Below, in pieces: positions 21,083 to 32,868 of a stretch of DNA of 64,000 nucleotides. Source of the DNA: Pleurostoma richardsiae (lineage: Eukaryota; Ascomycota; Sordariomycetes; Calosphaeriales; Pleurostomataceae); NCBI GenBank assembly GCA_030052745.1, contig JANBVO010000036.1:343282-407281 (forward strand). The letters are read 5' to 3'. How positions within the stretch are numbered: the first letter of the stretch is position 1; each line of letters opens with the position of its first letter. Under the pieces are notes generated by a model, which had not been told where the DNA came from, made no database searches, and saw only the letters and a list, made by a program, of their open reading frames with translations. Position numbers and translations under genes: made by a program.

Positions 21083-23145
21083 CTACGACAAGGCCTTCTT
21101 CTCGTCCGACACAACACTGTCCTGCACGCGCGCCTCCTCTGCGTCGCTGTCCGGGTCGCGCTTCATGTCCGAGAAGGAGGTGTTCAAGACGAACTCCTCC
21201 TTATCGATATGGCGGAACGTCCAGTAGAACAGGACGGTGAGCACGGCGCCGGCGATGGTCGGCCCGACAAAGGCCCAGATGAGGTAGGGGTCACGGATGG
21301 CCGGGGCGGTGGCCAGACCGATGGCGGCGGAGATGGCGGTCATGAACAGGTTGATGGAGGCGACAAGGCCCTTCATGTTCTTGGGCGAGCGCGAGTAGGC
21401 GATGCCGTACGCAGTGACGTTGATGAAGATCTCGCTGATGGCGGTGAGGATGACGGGGATAGAGTAGAGCGCATAGGAGACGCTGGACAGCGAGTTCTCA
21501 CCCTCGGGCACAATCTCAGCACAGGTCGTTGCGTTGTGACCGCAAGGGGACGTCTTGTAGACGTAGTACTGCAGGATGGGGAAGCCCACGGAGCCAATCG
21601 TGCACAGCGCAAAGCCAAAGGTCATGCGGGAGATGGGACCCCAGTGAATACCGAACCGCCTAAGCGTGGGGTAGACAACATGATTCATGATGGGGACGCC
21701 TGTGTGTGGTCATTAGTACTTGTTTCGTAAAGCCGTCGGTTTGGGTGATGGCTTACAGATGACGATGCTGACGGGGTTCAAGTTGTCGAGCAGGTCGTTG
21801 GGCAGGCCATCAGTCTTCATACCAGCAGTGAGGGCATTCGCAGCAGCACCAAGACCGCCGTCATTGATTTGGAAGATGGGCTGGAAGAGGAAAATGCCGC
21901 AGGCCTGGAAAGTGCGGCGCACATCGTCAACAAACTGGTCGTCGTAGTGGTAAAGCTTGGTGCTGCCGGCAGCGGCGCGCACGCTAGGCTTTCCATGCTC
22001 CCAGAAGCCCTTGCGGCCAATAGCCTTGATTCCGCCGTGCTTAAAGCAGTCTCCAAGAACGAGGAAAACATTGCCGAGGTCTGAACCGCCTGGGGGCTGC
22101 TTGACCAAACGGGGGTTGAGGTACCACAACAGCGGTGGCAGAAGAAGGTACAAGATCGTCGGGATGAGATAGGCAGCCCAGTAACCGACAAGTTTAGCCA
22201 GATACGTGGTAGCAATACCGAAGCATGCGCCGACGTTAATCAGCAAATAGAACCACAGCATGACACTGTTGATGGACTCCTCCGGATCCACGATCACCTT
22301 CTCGCCATTCTTGTCCGTCACGACGTGAGCAATCTTGTGAGGGCTCTGATCGATCACTGTTGGCGAAATATTGGGCTTGAACCTTCGGGTTGATCGTTAG
22401 TACACGTTCATGTCAGTCGTGGGGTTCTGAGGTCACTTACTGGGCTGCTCCGATGGAGAGCATGTAGAGGGATAAGGCAAAAGGGCCGATAGCGTGCCCG
22501 GATGTAAGGACAGGAGGAAGGGCAGAGATGATCATGATGACATGAGCTAGACCACAGATTGCGACACCCCAGCAGATCATCTTGAATCGACCGTACTTAG
22601 TGTCGGCCAGCCAACCGAAGAAGACAGGCAGGGCGTACGAGAGGAACTTGAAGGCCTCGGTCATAGCTGTAGCCACGACGGAGCCCTTGCCCAGAGCTCC
22701 AGCAGTGTACTGAGAGCCCGGCTTTGTAGCACCGGTACCGTTTCCATCGGGAGGCAGCGGCGCGCGGATGAAGTTCTTGTAGACCTGGTTGCAGCCGTAG
22801 TACGAGGCGCGCTCAGCGAACTCGACGGCGCAGAGGTAGTAGCAGGATATGGGCATTTTGCCAGCCACGCGACGAAGAGAAAGCTTCTCCTCTTCGGTGG
22901 GGAGGACAAGGCCATGGTTCCTGGCATCTTCCTGGACCTTGTCGACGAGGTCGGGCGCAGTGTAGCCCGGGACAACCACCACGTCTTGCGACGCCCGGGA
23001 CTTGTCGACGACAGCACCAATGGAGGCGCCGACTGTTGGAATGGTCGTAGCAGTATCTGAAGCGGCCCATTAGTATAACACACCAAGATTCATAGATGGA
23101 TAGTCTATCAAGAGATCGACTAGCAGATCAGTCGGACATACCCAT
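21083..23145 (-). CDS. PTR2: POT/PTR2-family proton-coupled peptide transporter
   Basis: Plasma-membrane di/tripeptide uptake carrier, 620 aa, close to the usual size of fungal PTR2. Exons are 23145-23142 (only ATG+G), 23056-22441, 22382-21757 and 21699-21083. All introns are GT-AG and the joins keep frame. Family signatures are ELCAVEFAERASYYG-like residues near the first helix, the second-helix FFGWLADTKYGRFKMI, QFKPNISPTVIDQ after the second intron, and the loop NLNPVSIVICVPIMNHVVYP. About a dozen hydrophobic segments are spread over the length, with an acidic cytosolic tail. The 4-nt first exon is inferred: it is the only arrangement that supplies an ATG in phase with the next exon. Confidence 0.93.
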
Positions 23146-24701
23146 TGCAGCGGCCGGGAGGAGAGAGCAGTTCCGAGTGGGAGTAAAGTCTGCAGTGACA
23201 GAAGGCAGGCAAGAGGGGTACTTTCTGAGGTCGCATGCAGCGGCCTTTTATCTATCACATCGTACGGCCTTCTTGGCCAACAATGCCAAGCCGCGTGCAA
23301 CCATGGCGATAACACGTCCCCCAAGCCCTTCTAGAAGAGGAAGAAGCTTCGTCTCGCAGCTTCCTAGATGGGGGTTTGCCACGGTTCAAGGCCTTGAGAA
23401 GCCTTGGCAGCGGAGTGATGGGCTGGCCGGAAAGACTTGGCCAGGAGCGGCGAGAGTGACAGGAGTCGATGTGATTGACGGTGTTGCCCAGCTGGGCCAA
23501 TACGGGGCATCCTGATGCCAATCTCTCAGGCCAGAACATCAGTCCTGAGACTCTAGAATCGCAGGGCCAAGGTCGTTAGTACTCCACCCGTCATCTCCGT
23601 CCAGTGAGGATGGCCAAGGATATCATGGCGATGTAACATCCAGATTAGCCCCGATCATTGCTTGGACTGCACGACGGCCACGCCGCCCTTCTAGCCACTC
23701 CTGCTTTTGCGGCCGCCCCTCCGACAAGCATCCACGACGCCGTTATCCGGGGCCGAGCGATGCTAACCGCTCGTTGTCCGACTCGTGCATCCCCCCAGCA
23801 TGATTGTGTTCTGCGCTTAGATGGGTTGGCGTACCCGCATGCTATCATGACAACCCCTAAAACCCCCCTTTCCTCTCGGTCGAGGTTCTCCGCATGTATT
23901 GCAAGCGGAGAACTGCATGGGCCTCCCCAGGCGACGTTTGAGTAAGCCCAAGTCTGTTTAGGTAGGTGCTTTGAGATAACGACATCGCCAAGACATTGTT
24001 TGCCAGGGATGATTTGCCATATTAATAGAATGAGCCCAAGCAGACGTCCGGGCGTAGAAGTCCGGCTCAGAACGGTGCATTGTCCATGGTAATTCTTCCT
24101 GCCCTTTCATTTACTCCGCTTCTCTTCTCTAGTATGTTGGATCTGGGCCGGTATTAATGCGGCTCATGCGGCGAAGTCGACGTGATCTTGGGAGCGCCTC
24201 GGCAGGAATGCCGTGGCTTTCTGGTGGCTTGGGACTGCCCTCACAATTGGAGCTTATCGAAGCTTAGCTTCTGCAGTAGAAACTTCTCAGAAAGCTGGGA
24301 GAAAGACGTCTGATTCGTTGATGAACGCTCCTGACTCTCGCGACGCCTTATCATGGATCAACACGCCCTATCTCGCCAAGCCTTGGCAACATACAATGAT
24401 GATCTGTATTACGTATTCCGTACCTTGCAAAGCGGAATCCCGGGGATCTCGGTACAGTCCCGTGATCCCAGAGGTGTGAGAGGGACATGAGCCGACTGTG
24501 CTTTGAAGCCGATGCATAGCCTCTCAACCTCGACGACGTCGCTCAGATGATTCGAAAATGTGCATGGATTCCGATGGCCTGGGTCGCTCACAATCCTGTA
24601 CATTTGTGCATTTCTCACACATGCGCTTTGGGCATATCCGAATTCAAGTAGGCACATCTAAAGCGATAAACTCCACGCAAATCTCACACATATCGAGCGT
24701 C
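23146..24701. other. Intergenic, no gene seen
   Basis: 1.6 kb with only unsupported short frames on both strands. Confidence 0.6.
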
Positions 24702-26103
24702 TCATGAAGCTGGGGCAATCTTTGCTGCCAGCTCCGGCTTTTGGCCATAGATCAGAGGCCTTGAGTAGCTTGTCAGTGGATAGCCAATGCTTGAACCATG
24801 GTTCAAGTTCCACACTTACATGTCGCCAACGGTCATAGTCCTTGGGTTCCGAATAGTAGAACGTGCCTTTGCAACGAGGACTTGCACTTCCTCCAAACTC
24901 CAGTCAAGGATCTGGCCGACCGGGTAGATGGCAAAGCCATCCAGGCTGAGCTCAAGGTACAGGCCAGTGTATGTCCCAAGCTCCTTAAGCTTCTTGTCCT
25001 TCGGCCAGGAGCCGTACGGAATTTTGAACTTCTTGTGGGTGATGTCGGCAAAGCCCGCGTCCTGTGCCCATTTGTCCATACTGCCGTTAGCGGAGCGGAA
25101 GGTGCGGCCTAGCTTGTCACCTGCGCCGTAAAACAAATTGGCCCACTGTTGAAAGATACTGGAGAGCTGTATTAGTACCCGTAGTGCTATTCAACGCCTA
25201 AGATGAGAATGTTGGAAGTCCGTTGGCGCCGAGGAATGCTAGACTTACTGTTTATCGTCGACCTTTACATCTGGGTTTTCTGAGCGCAACTCAATGTCCG
25301 GTTCTATGTGCTGATACCAGCCGCCAGGTTTCAGAGGCCGAAACATCTGGCGGTAAAATTTGGGCCAGTCATCGATAGCGCCCTGCATGTAACGAACATG
25401 GATGAAGTCGAATGAGTCCGGCTGAAAAGTCCAGTCCAGCTGTGCGTCGTCAATCTGGAAAGACAGGTTAGATGGAACCCAACTGGGCTGCGTGGGCGAG
25501 ATGTCAGTGCCGATGACCTCCGCAGAGGGGAATCTGTCTGCCATGTCTCTGATGACCGGTTAGTCGATTAGGACAGCAAGAATTGTTAAAAAGGCATACG
25601 AACATAGCCCATATTCCGGTGCCAGTACCAATGTCGAGGACCCGCTGCTTGGTCGTTAACTTCAGCTTTGACAACAACAGCCAAGACCTTCAGACCTGGG
25701 GATTGTCTCCGATTGAGGCGAGATATAACTCATCACCCAGCATCAGTGTCAGCCAGTGATGTCTACCAATATTCGATGGTTTTCGAGGACTGGTACTTTC
25801 GACCTAGAATGTTCCGATATTGTGGTATACTGGACGAGATAGACGCAGTTGAGTCGCGGAGACTGCACGGCGGTCAGTGCGTCCCAAATTTGAAGGGCGA
25901 AAAAGACGAGGAGACAGGCCTTTTCTGCATCGAGGGAAGAGTCCCTATCGTCCTGGTTGGCGAGATCGGGATCCTACATTGCTGTCAGTTCTTGTCGAAG
26001 GCGAAAGTCCACCTACTTCAAGGCTTCGCTCTTGGCCGGAGCTCCACACGCCGGGGTCATTTACAATCTCGATACACTCATGAGTCTCTTCTGCGGCTGA
26101 CAT
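24702..26103 (-). pseudogene. TAM/UMTA-type (LaeA-like) methyltransferase, N-terminal part broken
   Basis: Remnant of a fungal SAM-dependent methyltransferase of the TAM-domain type. The 3' part is intact in exons 25644-25604, 25548-25249, 25158-24820 and 24759-24702. It has SAM motif I (VLDIGTGTGIWAI), EVIGTDISP, DDAQLDW, the helix LKPGGWYQHIE and an ending YGQKPEL. Upstream, STASISSSI, RNILGRKYQSSKTIEYW and HHWLTLMLGDELYLA are recognisable. Between EYW and HHW (25762-25765), however, about 14 residues (the family's usual G-PNDE segment) are missing, and the two sides are in different frames. Further upstream, the only candidate start (26103) needs poorly supported splicing. A sequencing error could explain the shift, but not easily the missing segment. 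Confidence 0.65.
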
Positions 26104-26870
26104 TTTGGAGAATATCTCGGCTCTCTAACCGTGAGGCAACTAATCAACATGAGGCGCACGATGATCAAGACCTGGCCAAGTCAAGAAATGAAAGAAATTA
26201 AGGGGCGGCACTCAGGCATGCCAGCAAGTGGTGCTATGGGGTGCCAATTCGGAGTGTGAGCAACAGGTCATATCAACACTTACGCTGCATGATAAGAACG
26301 TGTGTATCTCTGCTCATGCAATTCCCATGCATATCAAGGGCATACGCTCACATTCTGTTGTTGGTTTTGCACAGGACAACCCCACGAGGAACCATTCTAT
26401 TGGGTTTGGTCGATGCAAAGCGAGTTGAATCTTGTGACAGGTCAGGTGTGATCCTGGCATAGAAAATGGACTACCTCGGCTCAAGTAACTATGAGGGACC
26501 CAATGGGTGATACTGCAAAAGGCAACCAAGCCCTCATCAGTCTTGTTGAGCGAGATGCCAGCGGATAAGAGGAGTGGATCGCTACGTGGCGGGAGGTTTG
26601 AATATCTCGGCTGGTCCGTTGTAGCAACTCATGAGGTGACAGGACCATAACATGGCTCCTTCGCACTCGCATGGGGCACTTGCATGCCCCTCTTCCCAGA
26701 TGCGTTCCCATCCACAAGACCGCTGTAGTCAAGATACCTGACTAATATCTGGGCTCGCCTTCAAGACTCCGATGGACCCTTTAGCATTCTGCCAGCTCGT
26801 ATGAAGTCGCCCATCCATAATTCCCACCATACAAGCCGCCCGACTTCTTTTCCCCTATTAATCGAGGAAC
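26104..26870. other. Intergenic, no gene seen
   Basis: 767 bp with no supported coding frame. Confidence 0.55.
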
Positions 26871-27190
26871 CTAAGGGTGACATTGATTGCTGCTCTGCAC
26901 AACCCGTTGTACAGTCGGGTTGGCGCAAGTGTAACACGCACAAAGCTTGAAAGAGTCAGCAACAGCTCGCCTCGGATCAAGTAACTAACCCTTACCTTCC
27001 TCAAAGCGTCCGCTTGGGTTTCACCTGGCATAGTGATACACCGAAGGATATTTGTCATGCTGTTTCCCATGCCTGCTGCGTAGCAAGTCTCTGCTTCCAC
27101 TGAATTGCAGTCGGCGCTACTGCAGTCCACTTGCGCAACTGCAAGGGAGATGCTAATAAAGAGGCTGACGACGTAGGCCAGGAGGTGCAT
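26871..27190 (-). CDS. Small secreted cysteine-rich protein
   Basis: An 89-aa secreted protein, a candidate effector. Exon 1 is 27190-26996 and exon 2 is 26945-26871. The intron (GTAAGG...TCAAG, 49 nt) is in phase 0. Residues 1-20 form a signal peptide ending AVAQ. The mature part of about 69 residues has eight Cys at 23, 28, 36, 51, 67, 69, 72 and 87, an even number suited to four disulfides. The spliced second exon supplies four of them (LCACYTC and the final Cys), which is the main support for the splice. A TATA-like stretch lies about 110 bp upstream. No named family recognised. Alternatives include a hydrophobic surface protein or a small CFEM-like protein, but the CFEM spacing does not fit well. 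Confidence 0.72.
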
Positions 27191-28146
27191 CTTCAAATAT
27201 TTTTGCTCGATATGGCCTTTGAGGGCGAAGGTGGAGAGGGACAGGTCGGAGGCCGCGTGATGAATGGATCCTCCAAGGGGGGAGGAGAGACCCGCAGAGC
27301 CATATATAACGTTGGGAATACAGCAGGGCCTGGCTCGTAGAACAGCTCCGTCTATTGATGGATGAGGACAAATAAGGGAAAAAGTAAAGCCTCTGCTTCA
27401 TGTGATACACGCTCTAGCCAGTCACCTTCCGCGGACGGTTAAATGCGAGGAAGCTGCCATAAGGGTAATTTGATGGACTTGGGCAGTGGGTATATAACCC
27501 AGCTATTTTCGGGCAGTGAAAAACACCAATCGTAAATTCGGATCAACTTCTGCCGCATGCATCATATCCAAATTGACGATCTCATATATGGTACTCGGCA
27601 ATAAGTCTAGGATACAGGGGACCGGCTGGAACCGGATCACCGGACTAGTCAACGGATAGACGTGTATTCGAATGAAATTTGCTAATCAGTGCCAGATTCC
27701 GGGGACCGTTGACGTGGCACGAGTCCGCTATTATGCTTTAGGTAGGATATGCTCACAACTCGTCTGGGTTGGGTAGGGACCACATGTCCCGTCTGGGAAA
27801 TTAAGCGGCCATACCTCGAGTATCGAACGACTAAGCTCATAAGATGATAGCACTAGAGCTTTCCTCACTCTCGCATGGGTTCTCACAGTGGAACGGTGCT
27901 CTCGCTGAGAAAGTCGCTTCCACTTGTTGATCAGTGCAAGAAGCATGTCCTGAGACTGGGAAACAAGTAAGATACAATACGGTTCAGTACCAAAACGTGT
28001 CTGAGTTGGCACACACAGGCAAGAGTAATCGTCATATGTACTTGTGACTCAATATGTACAGAGCAAAGTGTGCTTATCTAGCTAGCTCCGAGCCAGCATA
28101 CTATACCGACGCTCACCCATAGGTACACGGGTGAGCGGCGCACGCC
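27191..28146. other. Intergenic, no gene seen
   Basis: 956 bp. It holds the presumed promoter of the cysteine-rich gene and the 3' flank of the GH30 gene; no other feature was recognised. Confidence 0.55.
27301..27309 (-). promoter_or_regulatory. TATA-like box of the small secreted protein gene
   Basis: On the minus strand the run TTATATATG lies about 112 bp before the ATG at 27190. Confidence 0.35.
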
Positions 28147-29653
28147 CTATGATGAAGCAGGAAGCACCCAGGTCACAACGGAATTCTCGTACACACGGCC
28201 GCTCCATGTCTCCGTAGCCGCCGTGAGCGTGACGTAGACGTCGTTGCTAAACTTGTTCTCGATCACCACAGTCCTGGTGCCGTCAGGGTTCAAGGTTGCG
28301 ACGGACTGAAGGCCTGTGCCGTCGCTGTATGAGTAGCTCCCTGTACCAGAGAGCACTGTGGCGCCCTTGGGTATGAATTTGCTGAACTGGCCGATCATGT
28401 AATAGTCGATGGCGAAGCTATAAGAGTTGGCCGTGGTGTCGACAACCACTAGGCCGCGGCAGGTGGTGCAGGCGCCGTCGCCGGATAGGTGCGGCCCGTA
28501 GCTAGTGTCGGATCCGAGGGTCCAGGCCATGGCGCCCTGGGCCCAGTTCTGCAGCGGGCCCATGGTGAAATCTGCAGCCTGAGACCAGCCGGTCTGTGGG
28601 GAGGTCCAGCACTCGGTCATATACTGGGCGATGCTCGGGTTTGAGTTGTGGAAGTCGGTTAGGACAGTCCAGTCAATGGGGTCGGCGTAGCAGTGCCAGG
28701 CTGCTCCGCTGACGTACTGAGATGCCTCGTCGATGACCGTCTGTGGGTACTCAGGGTGATCTGAGAACAGGTTAATGCTTTGATCGGCGTTGCGAGAAAA
28801 ACTGCGGTAATTGCTCACCAGTGTTGTGGTCATACGCCCAGATCTCGGTGTTGAATCCGGCGGCTCGAATAGCAGGCCCGACGTTATCCTGGATCAGCGT
28901 TCCGGACTCATCGGCAAAGATGTACATACTGGGCATGCCCGCGTTGCTGTTGAGTGGCTCGTTCTGGATGGTGATGGCGTCGACAGTGACGCCGGCATTC
29001 TGGTACGCCTGCAGGTATTTGACGAAGTACTGTCCATACTGTGTGGCGTAGCTGTGATTCAGATTATTATCGACCGTTGTGCCAGTCAGCACTCGGTTGA
29101 GCTTCATCCAGGCGGGAGGGCCCCAAGGAGTTCCGAGAAGGGTCACGCCTGAGTTGAGCGACTTCATCTGCTTGAGCAGCGCGGCCATGGCATTGCCGCG
29201 ATCACCGAGGTTGAAGGACGCAAAGCTGGTGTCCGCGTTTCCATTGTTGTCGTCGTAGGAATAGGCCGGGTCCGCTGACAGGTCGGAGGCAGCGACAGTA
29301 TGGCGGATGAGGCTGAAGTTGACTCCCGCGGAGGTCATGAGACTATTCAGCAGGCTACTCAGCTTGTCACTGGAGAGCGTATTGAACACTGAAACAGTGG
29401 CATCAGTGACAGCAGCACCGAAGCCAGTGATCTTCTGCTTATAGCCGGCCGAGGTGTCGTCTATGCTCAGCTGCCAAGTGGACAGGCCGTTGGCGTTACC
29501 GGAGCCCTGGACAGGCACGTCAAACGAGCTCAGCTTGTAGGCTCCATCAGACGAGGAACAGAAAGCCTGCGGGGTAGTCGCGCGAGCCTCGGGGTTTGGC
29601 GCCGCCGACACAGCAATAGCCCCGAGCACGGCGAGCACAGAAGAGAAAAGCAT
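28147..29653 (-). CDS. Secreted GH30 endo-beta-1,6-glucanase
   Basis: Glycoside hydrolase family 30, most like the fungal endo-beta-1,6-glucanases (subfamily 3) that cut beta-1,6-glucan of fungal walls. The 482-aa protein comes from exons 29653-28819 and 28760-28147. The 58-nt intron (GTGAGC...CTCAG) joins YDHNT to DHPEYPQ, as expected in the family. The signal peptide is MLFSSVLAVLGAIAVSAA. Catalytic residues are visible: acid/base Glu in TIQNEPLNSNAG and nucleophile Glu in YMTECWTS. ITGFGAAVTDA and GTPWGPPAWMK are further family blocks. It may serve wall remodelling or attack on other fungi. Its neighbour GH55 degrades the linked beta-1,3-glucan, so the two could act together. Confidence 0.92.
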
Positions 29654-32234
29654 CTTGAACAGTACAAGATGAGCGAGCCACTTGGAGTTGAAGGCGTCAG
29701 GCAAGGCGGAGATCTCCTGAATCCCTCGTGGTCACTCAACTTCTTTTAACGTTCTCGAAGAGATGAGACGAAGGATTCTGACCCGGCATTACAGCCACGA
29801 TCGACGACGGGGGTGGAGCCTGTTTTCCAGCATGTTTCTTTTCGGGCCTTCCCCGGATTCCCAGGACTTCAGCTCTGCGAGTTGATTCATGATGCGGCCG
29901 CCAGCACACGTTGCTAGCAAGGTGCGGGCCCAGAGTCATGACATCAGCAAACAGTGGAAGAATGCCCATGGTCGGAAATACTGCGAAGGCTTAGACGATC
30001 TTTTCAAATTAAGGGTTGGCGCGTCCCCCAAGAGCCCGTCTAGCGGCGTCGCATATCATCTGACCCGCCCAAAAATAACCCCTTGCTGGTCTCCAGAGAT
30101 GCGCGCTACTGTACTATGGTAGGAGAAGTACCGCGTCTGAAATCTTGATGCCCCCTTTTGCTGCCCCTCATTAAGGGTAAGGAAACGTTCCATCACAGCT
30201 TCTGCCCGATTGGGGCCAGAAACAACGACATGACGGTTCATTGGGGCGGCTGTTGAGGCTGGTAACCGGGTCGGGCACCGCGACGCTCTGGCTTGGAAGA
30301 GGTGAAACACGTCCGGGTGCTGCTCGGGATGGAGCGCCACTGCCGGCGCATTGCCGGGCGATGAGCGGATGCTAGATCGATCTGACCAACAAGTGACACT
30401 TGGGGCAGACTGGACAATGCAGTAGAGCTTACCTTGTGCTCTGCTACTATCATACAAAACGTCACTTAGCTGACTTATTTTCCTTGAAGTTAATTCAACG
30501 CAAGCCCAGGCACAGTCAGGGGATCGGCATCAGGTAAGCTTCCAGCCAGTTCGGCCCCCAATCTCACGTCAGACTGTCTCAGGAGATTCCCCTGAGGGGC
30601 AGCGAGGACTAGCGGCCGGCCTGCGAACTAGGAATGGCCATATGTCAGGTGCCGGTGCTACGTTTGAACCTCTCACAAAGCCGCCGCCCCCCTGGCAATA
30701 ACCGCACGGCAATATGTCCCCGGAGACCCGGCCCTTCCGGGTGTCGCCCTCCTACCAGCTTGCAAATCACACAACGCTAGCGACACTAATCGCCGGCTTG
30801 GTCTGCATGCAGCGTACCACCGATACATGAAAGCAGCGTCGTGAATTCTGCCGGCCTTAACGATGTGATTGATGCTCTTTTGGTGGCATCGAGGCGGAGC
30901 GACGGAGCTTGGAGACTTCGGCAACAACCTCTACTCTGCTGTCCACCGCCGCGTCAGTCTCGGACACCATCGTCAGTATGTAGACACGCACTAGCGAAAG
31001 GTATCAACGCTGATTCCACAGCAGCTCTGTGTCTTGAAGCCCCCCGCATTTGTTTCATCAGACGACCGCAAAGTCGTCGCAATGGTGATCAACTATGAAT
31101 TGACACTGGTGTCACCAGGATATCACAGCTCGGTTGGCAGTGGTTATATGCTCGACGTCGGATTTCGACATATAAAGTGAGTGTCTTGCCGGGGTGAAGT
31201 TCTTCATGACCAGCTTTTGCCTAGGGGCCGTCTTGGCGCTCGGCATTGTGGGGTTGCGGCACGGCTGGCGCCTCATCGACGCTGTTCCTTCGCGCTAGAG
31301 GGCACAGTAACTCAGCCCTCGTCTCGGGTAAAGAGCCGATGTCTAGTGTAGACCGACTTTTTTTTTGCTTGAGGGAGAACGTGCTGTCGTAGCACATTTG
31401 GTTCGATGAGAGCTATGGTTCCGTCAGGCTCAACGACGTGAACCCATGACTTTCTCGTCTAGTAGTAACTACGCGTACATCAGCAAGGCACTCAAAATCC
31501 AACCTAGGGCGAAGACCGTGAAGAGACTCCTTCCCGTAGCTAACTCGCGTGCTATTAATTATGACGTAGATGCCCAAGCATATCAATACCGGAGAATAAT
31601 CGTCTCTTCTATAGCCTATTACCTCCATCTAAGACCTCAGTGAGTATTCCGGTGCGGAAAGTCCTATGAACACGCGATGCAAAACTTGAACGGAGCCTTT
31701 GCCTTCCCACAGTGGAAACGCCAGCCCCATCCGCAACGTAGCATGTACAGATTGGCCTGTGAGATTCACACCGCCAGCCCCTGGTCTCGATATCTCCCCA
31801 GGCTGCTGTCGGGGGCCTCTCGGTCAGGATCAAGCAAAATCTGCTCCAGGTGCTAGCACCACGGCTGGCCAATAACAGGTTCAGACCTCGTAAGGCGGGA
31901 GGTTGGGACATCTCGCGATCCTGGAGACTTCTTCACCCGCAGAGACATACCGGGCAGAATGACAAGCTGTGGTCATGCTTACGCATGCAGTGGTTAATTC
32001 GACCGGCCAGACTGCTTTCACAGAGTGTAATCATCTCACCCGCGAGTTGGTGTATCTGACCGAGCCCCTCACACTTGTCAGGTGGCTTGAAGGACTTTTA
32101 AGCTTATTGACGGAAAGTACCTTACATGTGCTGAGGGGTTCTTACGGGCCGGGGTTGAGCTGCACGATCTAGAAACACCGTGGCTTCTAGATATTACGCT
32201 TTGCTTGCTAGGGCAATATGTCCTGCAGCCCCCG

Positions 32235-32262
32235 CAGTAATCACTAACCAGTAATCACTAAC
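32235..32262. repeat. 14-bp direct tandem duplication
   Basis: CAGTAATCACTAAC occurs twice head to tail. A simple local duplication with no assigned role. Confidence 0.85.
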
Positions 32263-32768
32263 CAGGTTGGGGATTTCAAAGCCAGGAAGCCTGGCGATCA
32301 GTAATTTCCGTGCCGAGCGCCTCTTCACGACGGAAAAAGTGAGCTTCAGATACACCAATAAATAGTAGCCGGCTCTTGCTGAGAAGAGAGGTCGAGGCAA
32401 CAGATTGAGAAGCAGAGGACAGTGCACGGTGTCGCTTCCTAGCACCTTCCCATCGTATTAAAGAGATGACTCCAGGTGCAATGCTGCCATTCCGGTCTCC
32501 TGACTCCCGCCAAGGGCAGGGATCCTCCGTAAGGGCTTACTCGAGTACAGTAGCCAAGGACAAACAACAGGGTATCTGTCTATTTATGCTGTCTAAGTCA
32601 AGGCTTATTGGTGGCGCTGTCCGATCTAATTAACGGACCGACTCCCTAAACCCAGCTGCCCGTTAATATGGAGCTTTTCGACGACAGCGGCGGCCGCCAC
32701 TCTCTGTTCCCAGCCGGCCACGCGATTGTCGTATCGTCAGAAATCACGTAGGAGGCGGAGCTATTTTG

Positions 32769-32776
32769 TATATAAA
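32769..32776 (+). promoter_or_regulatory. TATA box of the GH55 gene
   Basis: TATATAAA, 93 bp before the ATG at 32869; good consensus and spacing for a fungal core promoter. Confidence 0.5.
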
Positions 32777-32868
32777 CGCCCTCGGCTGGTTGTGCACCGC
32801 ATTCTGGCGTTACCACGGCGTCGCGGAACCTCAGCCCAAGTCTTGTCAGCGCCCCGGGACCCGGCACG

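Larger units (their letters stand above)
29654..32868. other. Long intergenic region between divergent glucanase genes
   Basis: 3.2 kb between the start codons of GH30 (minus) and GH55 (plus). Only short frames without motifs were found on both strands. It has one short direct repeat and a TATA box close to GH55 (both listed). No transposon open reading frame was recognised. Confidence 0.55.

Noticed and set aside
25668-26201. 177-codon plus-strand frame
   Set aside because: It lies antisense to the recognisable remains of the methyltransferase N-terminus and has no motif of its own.
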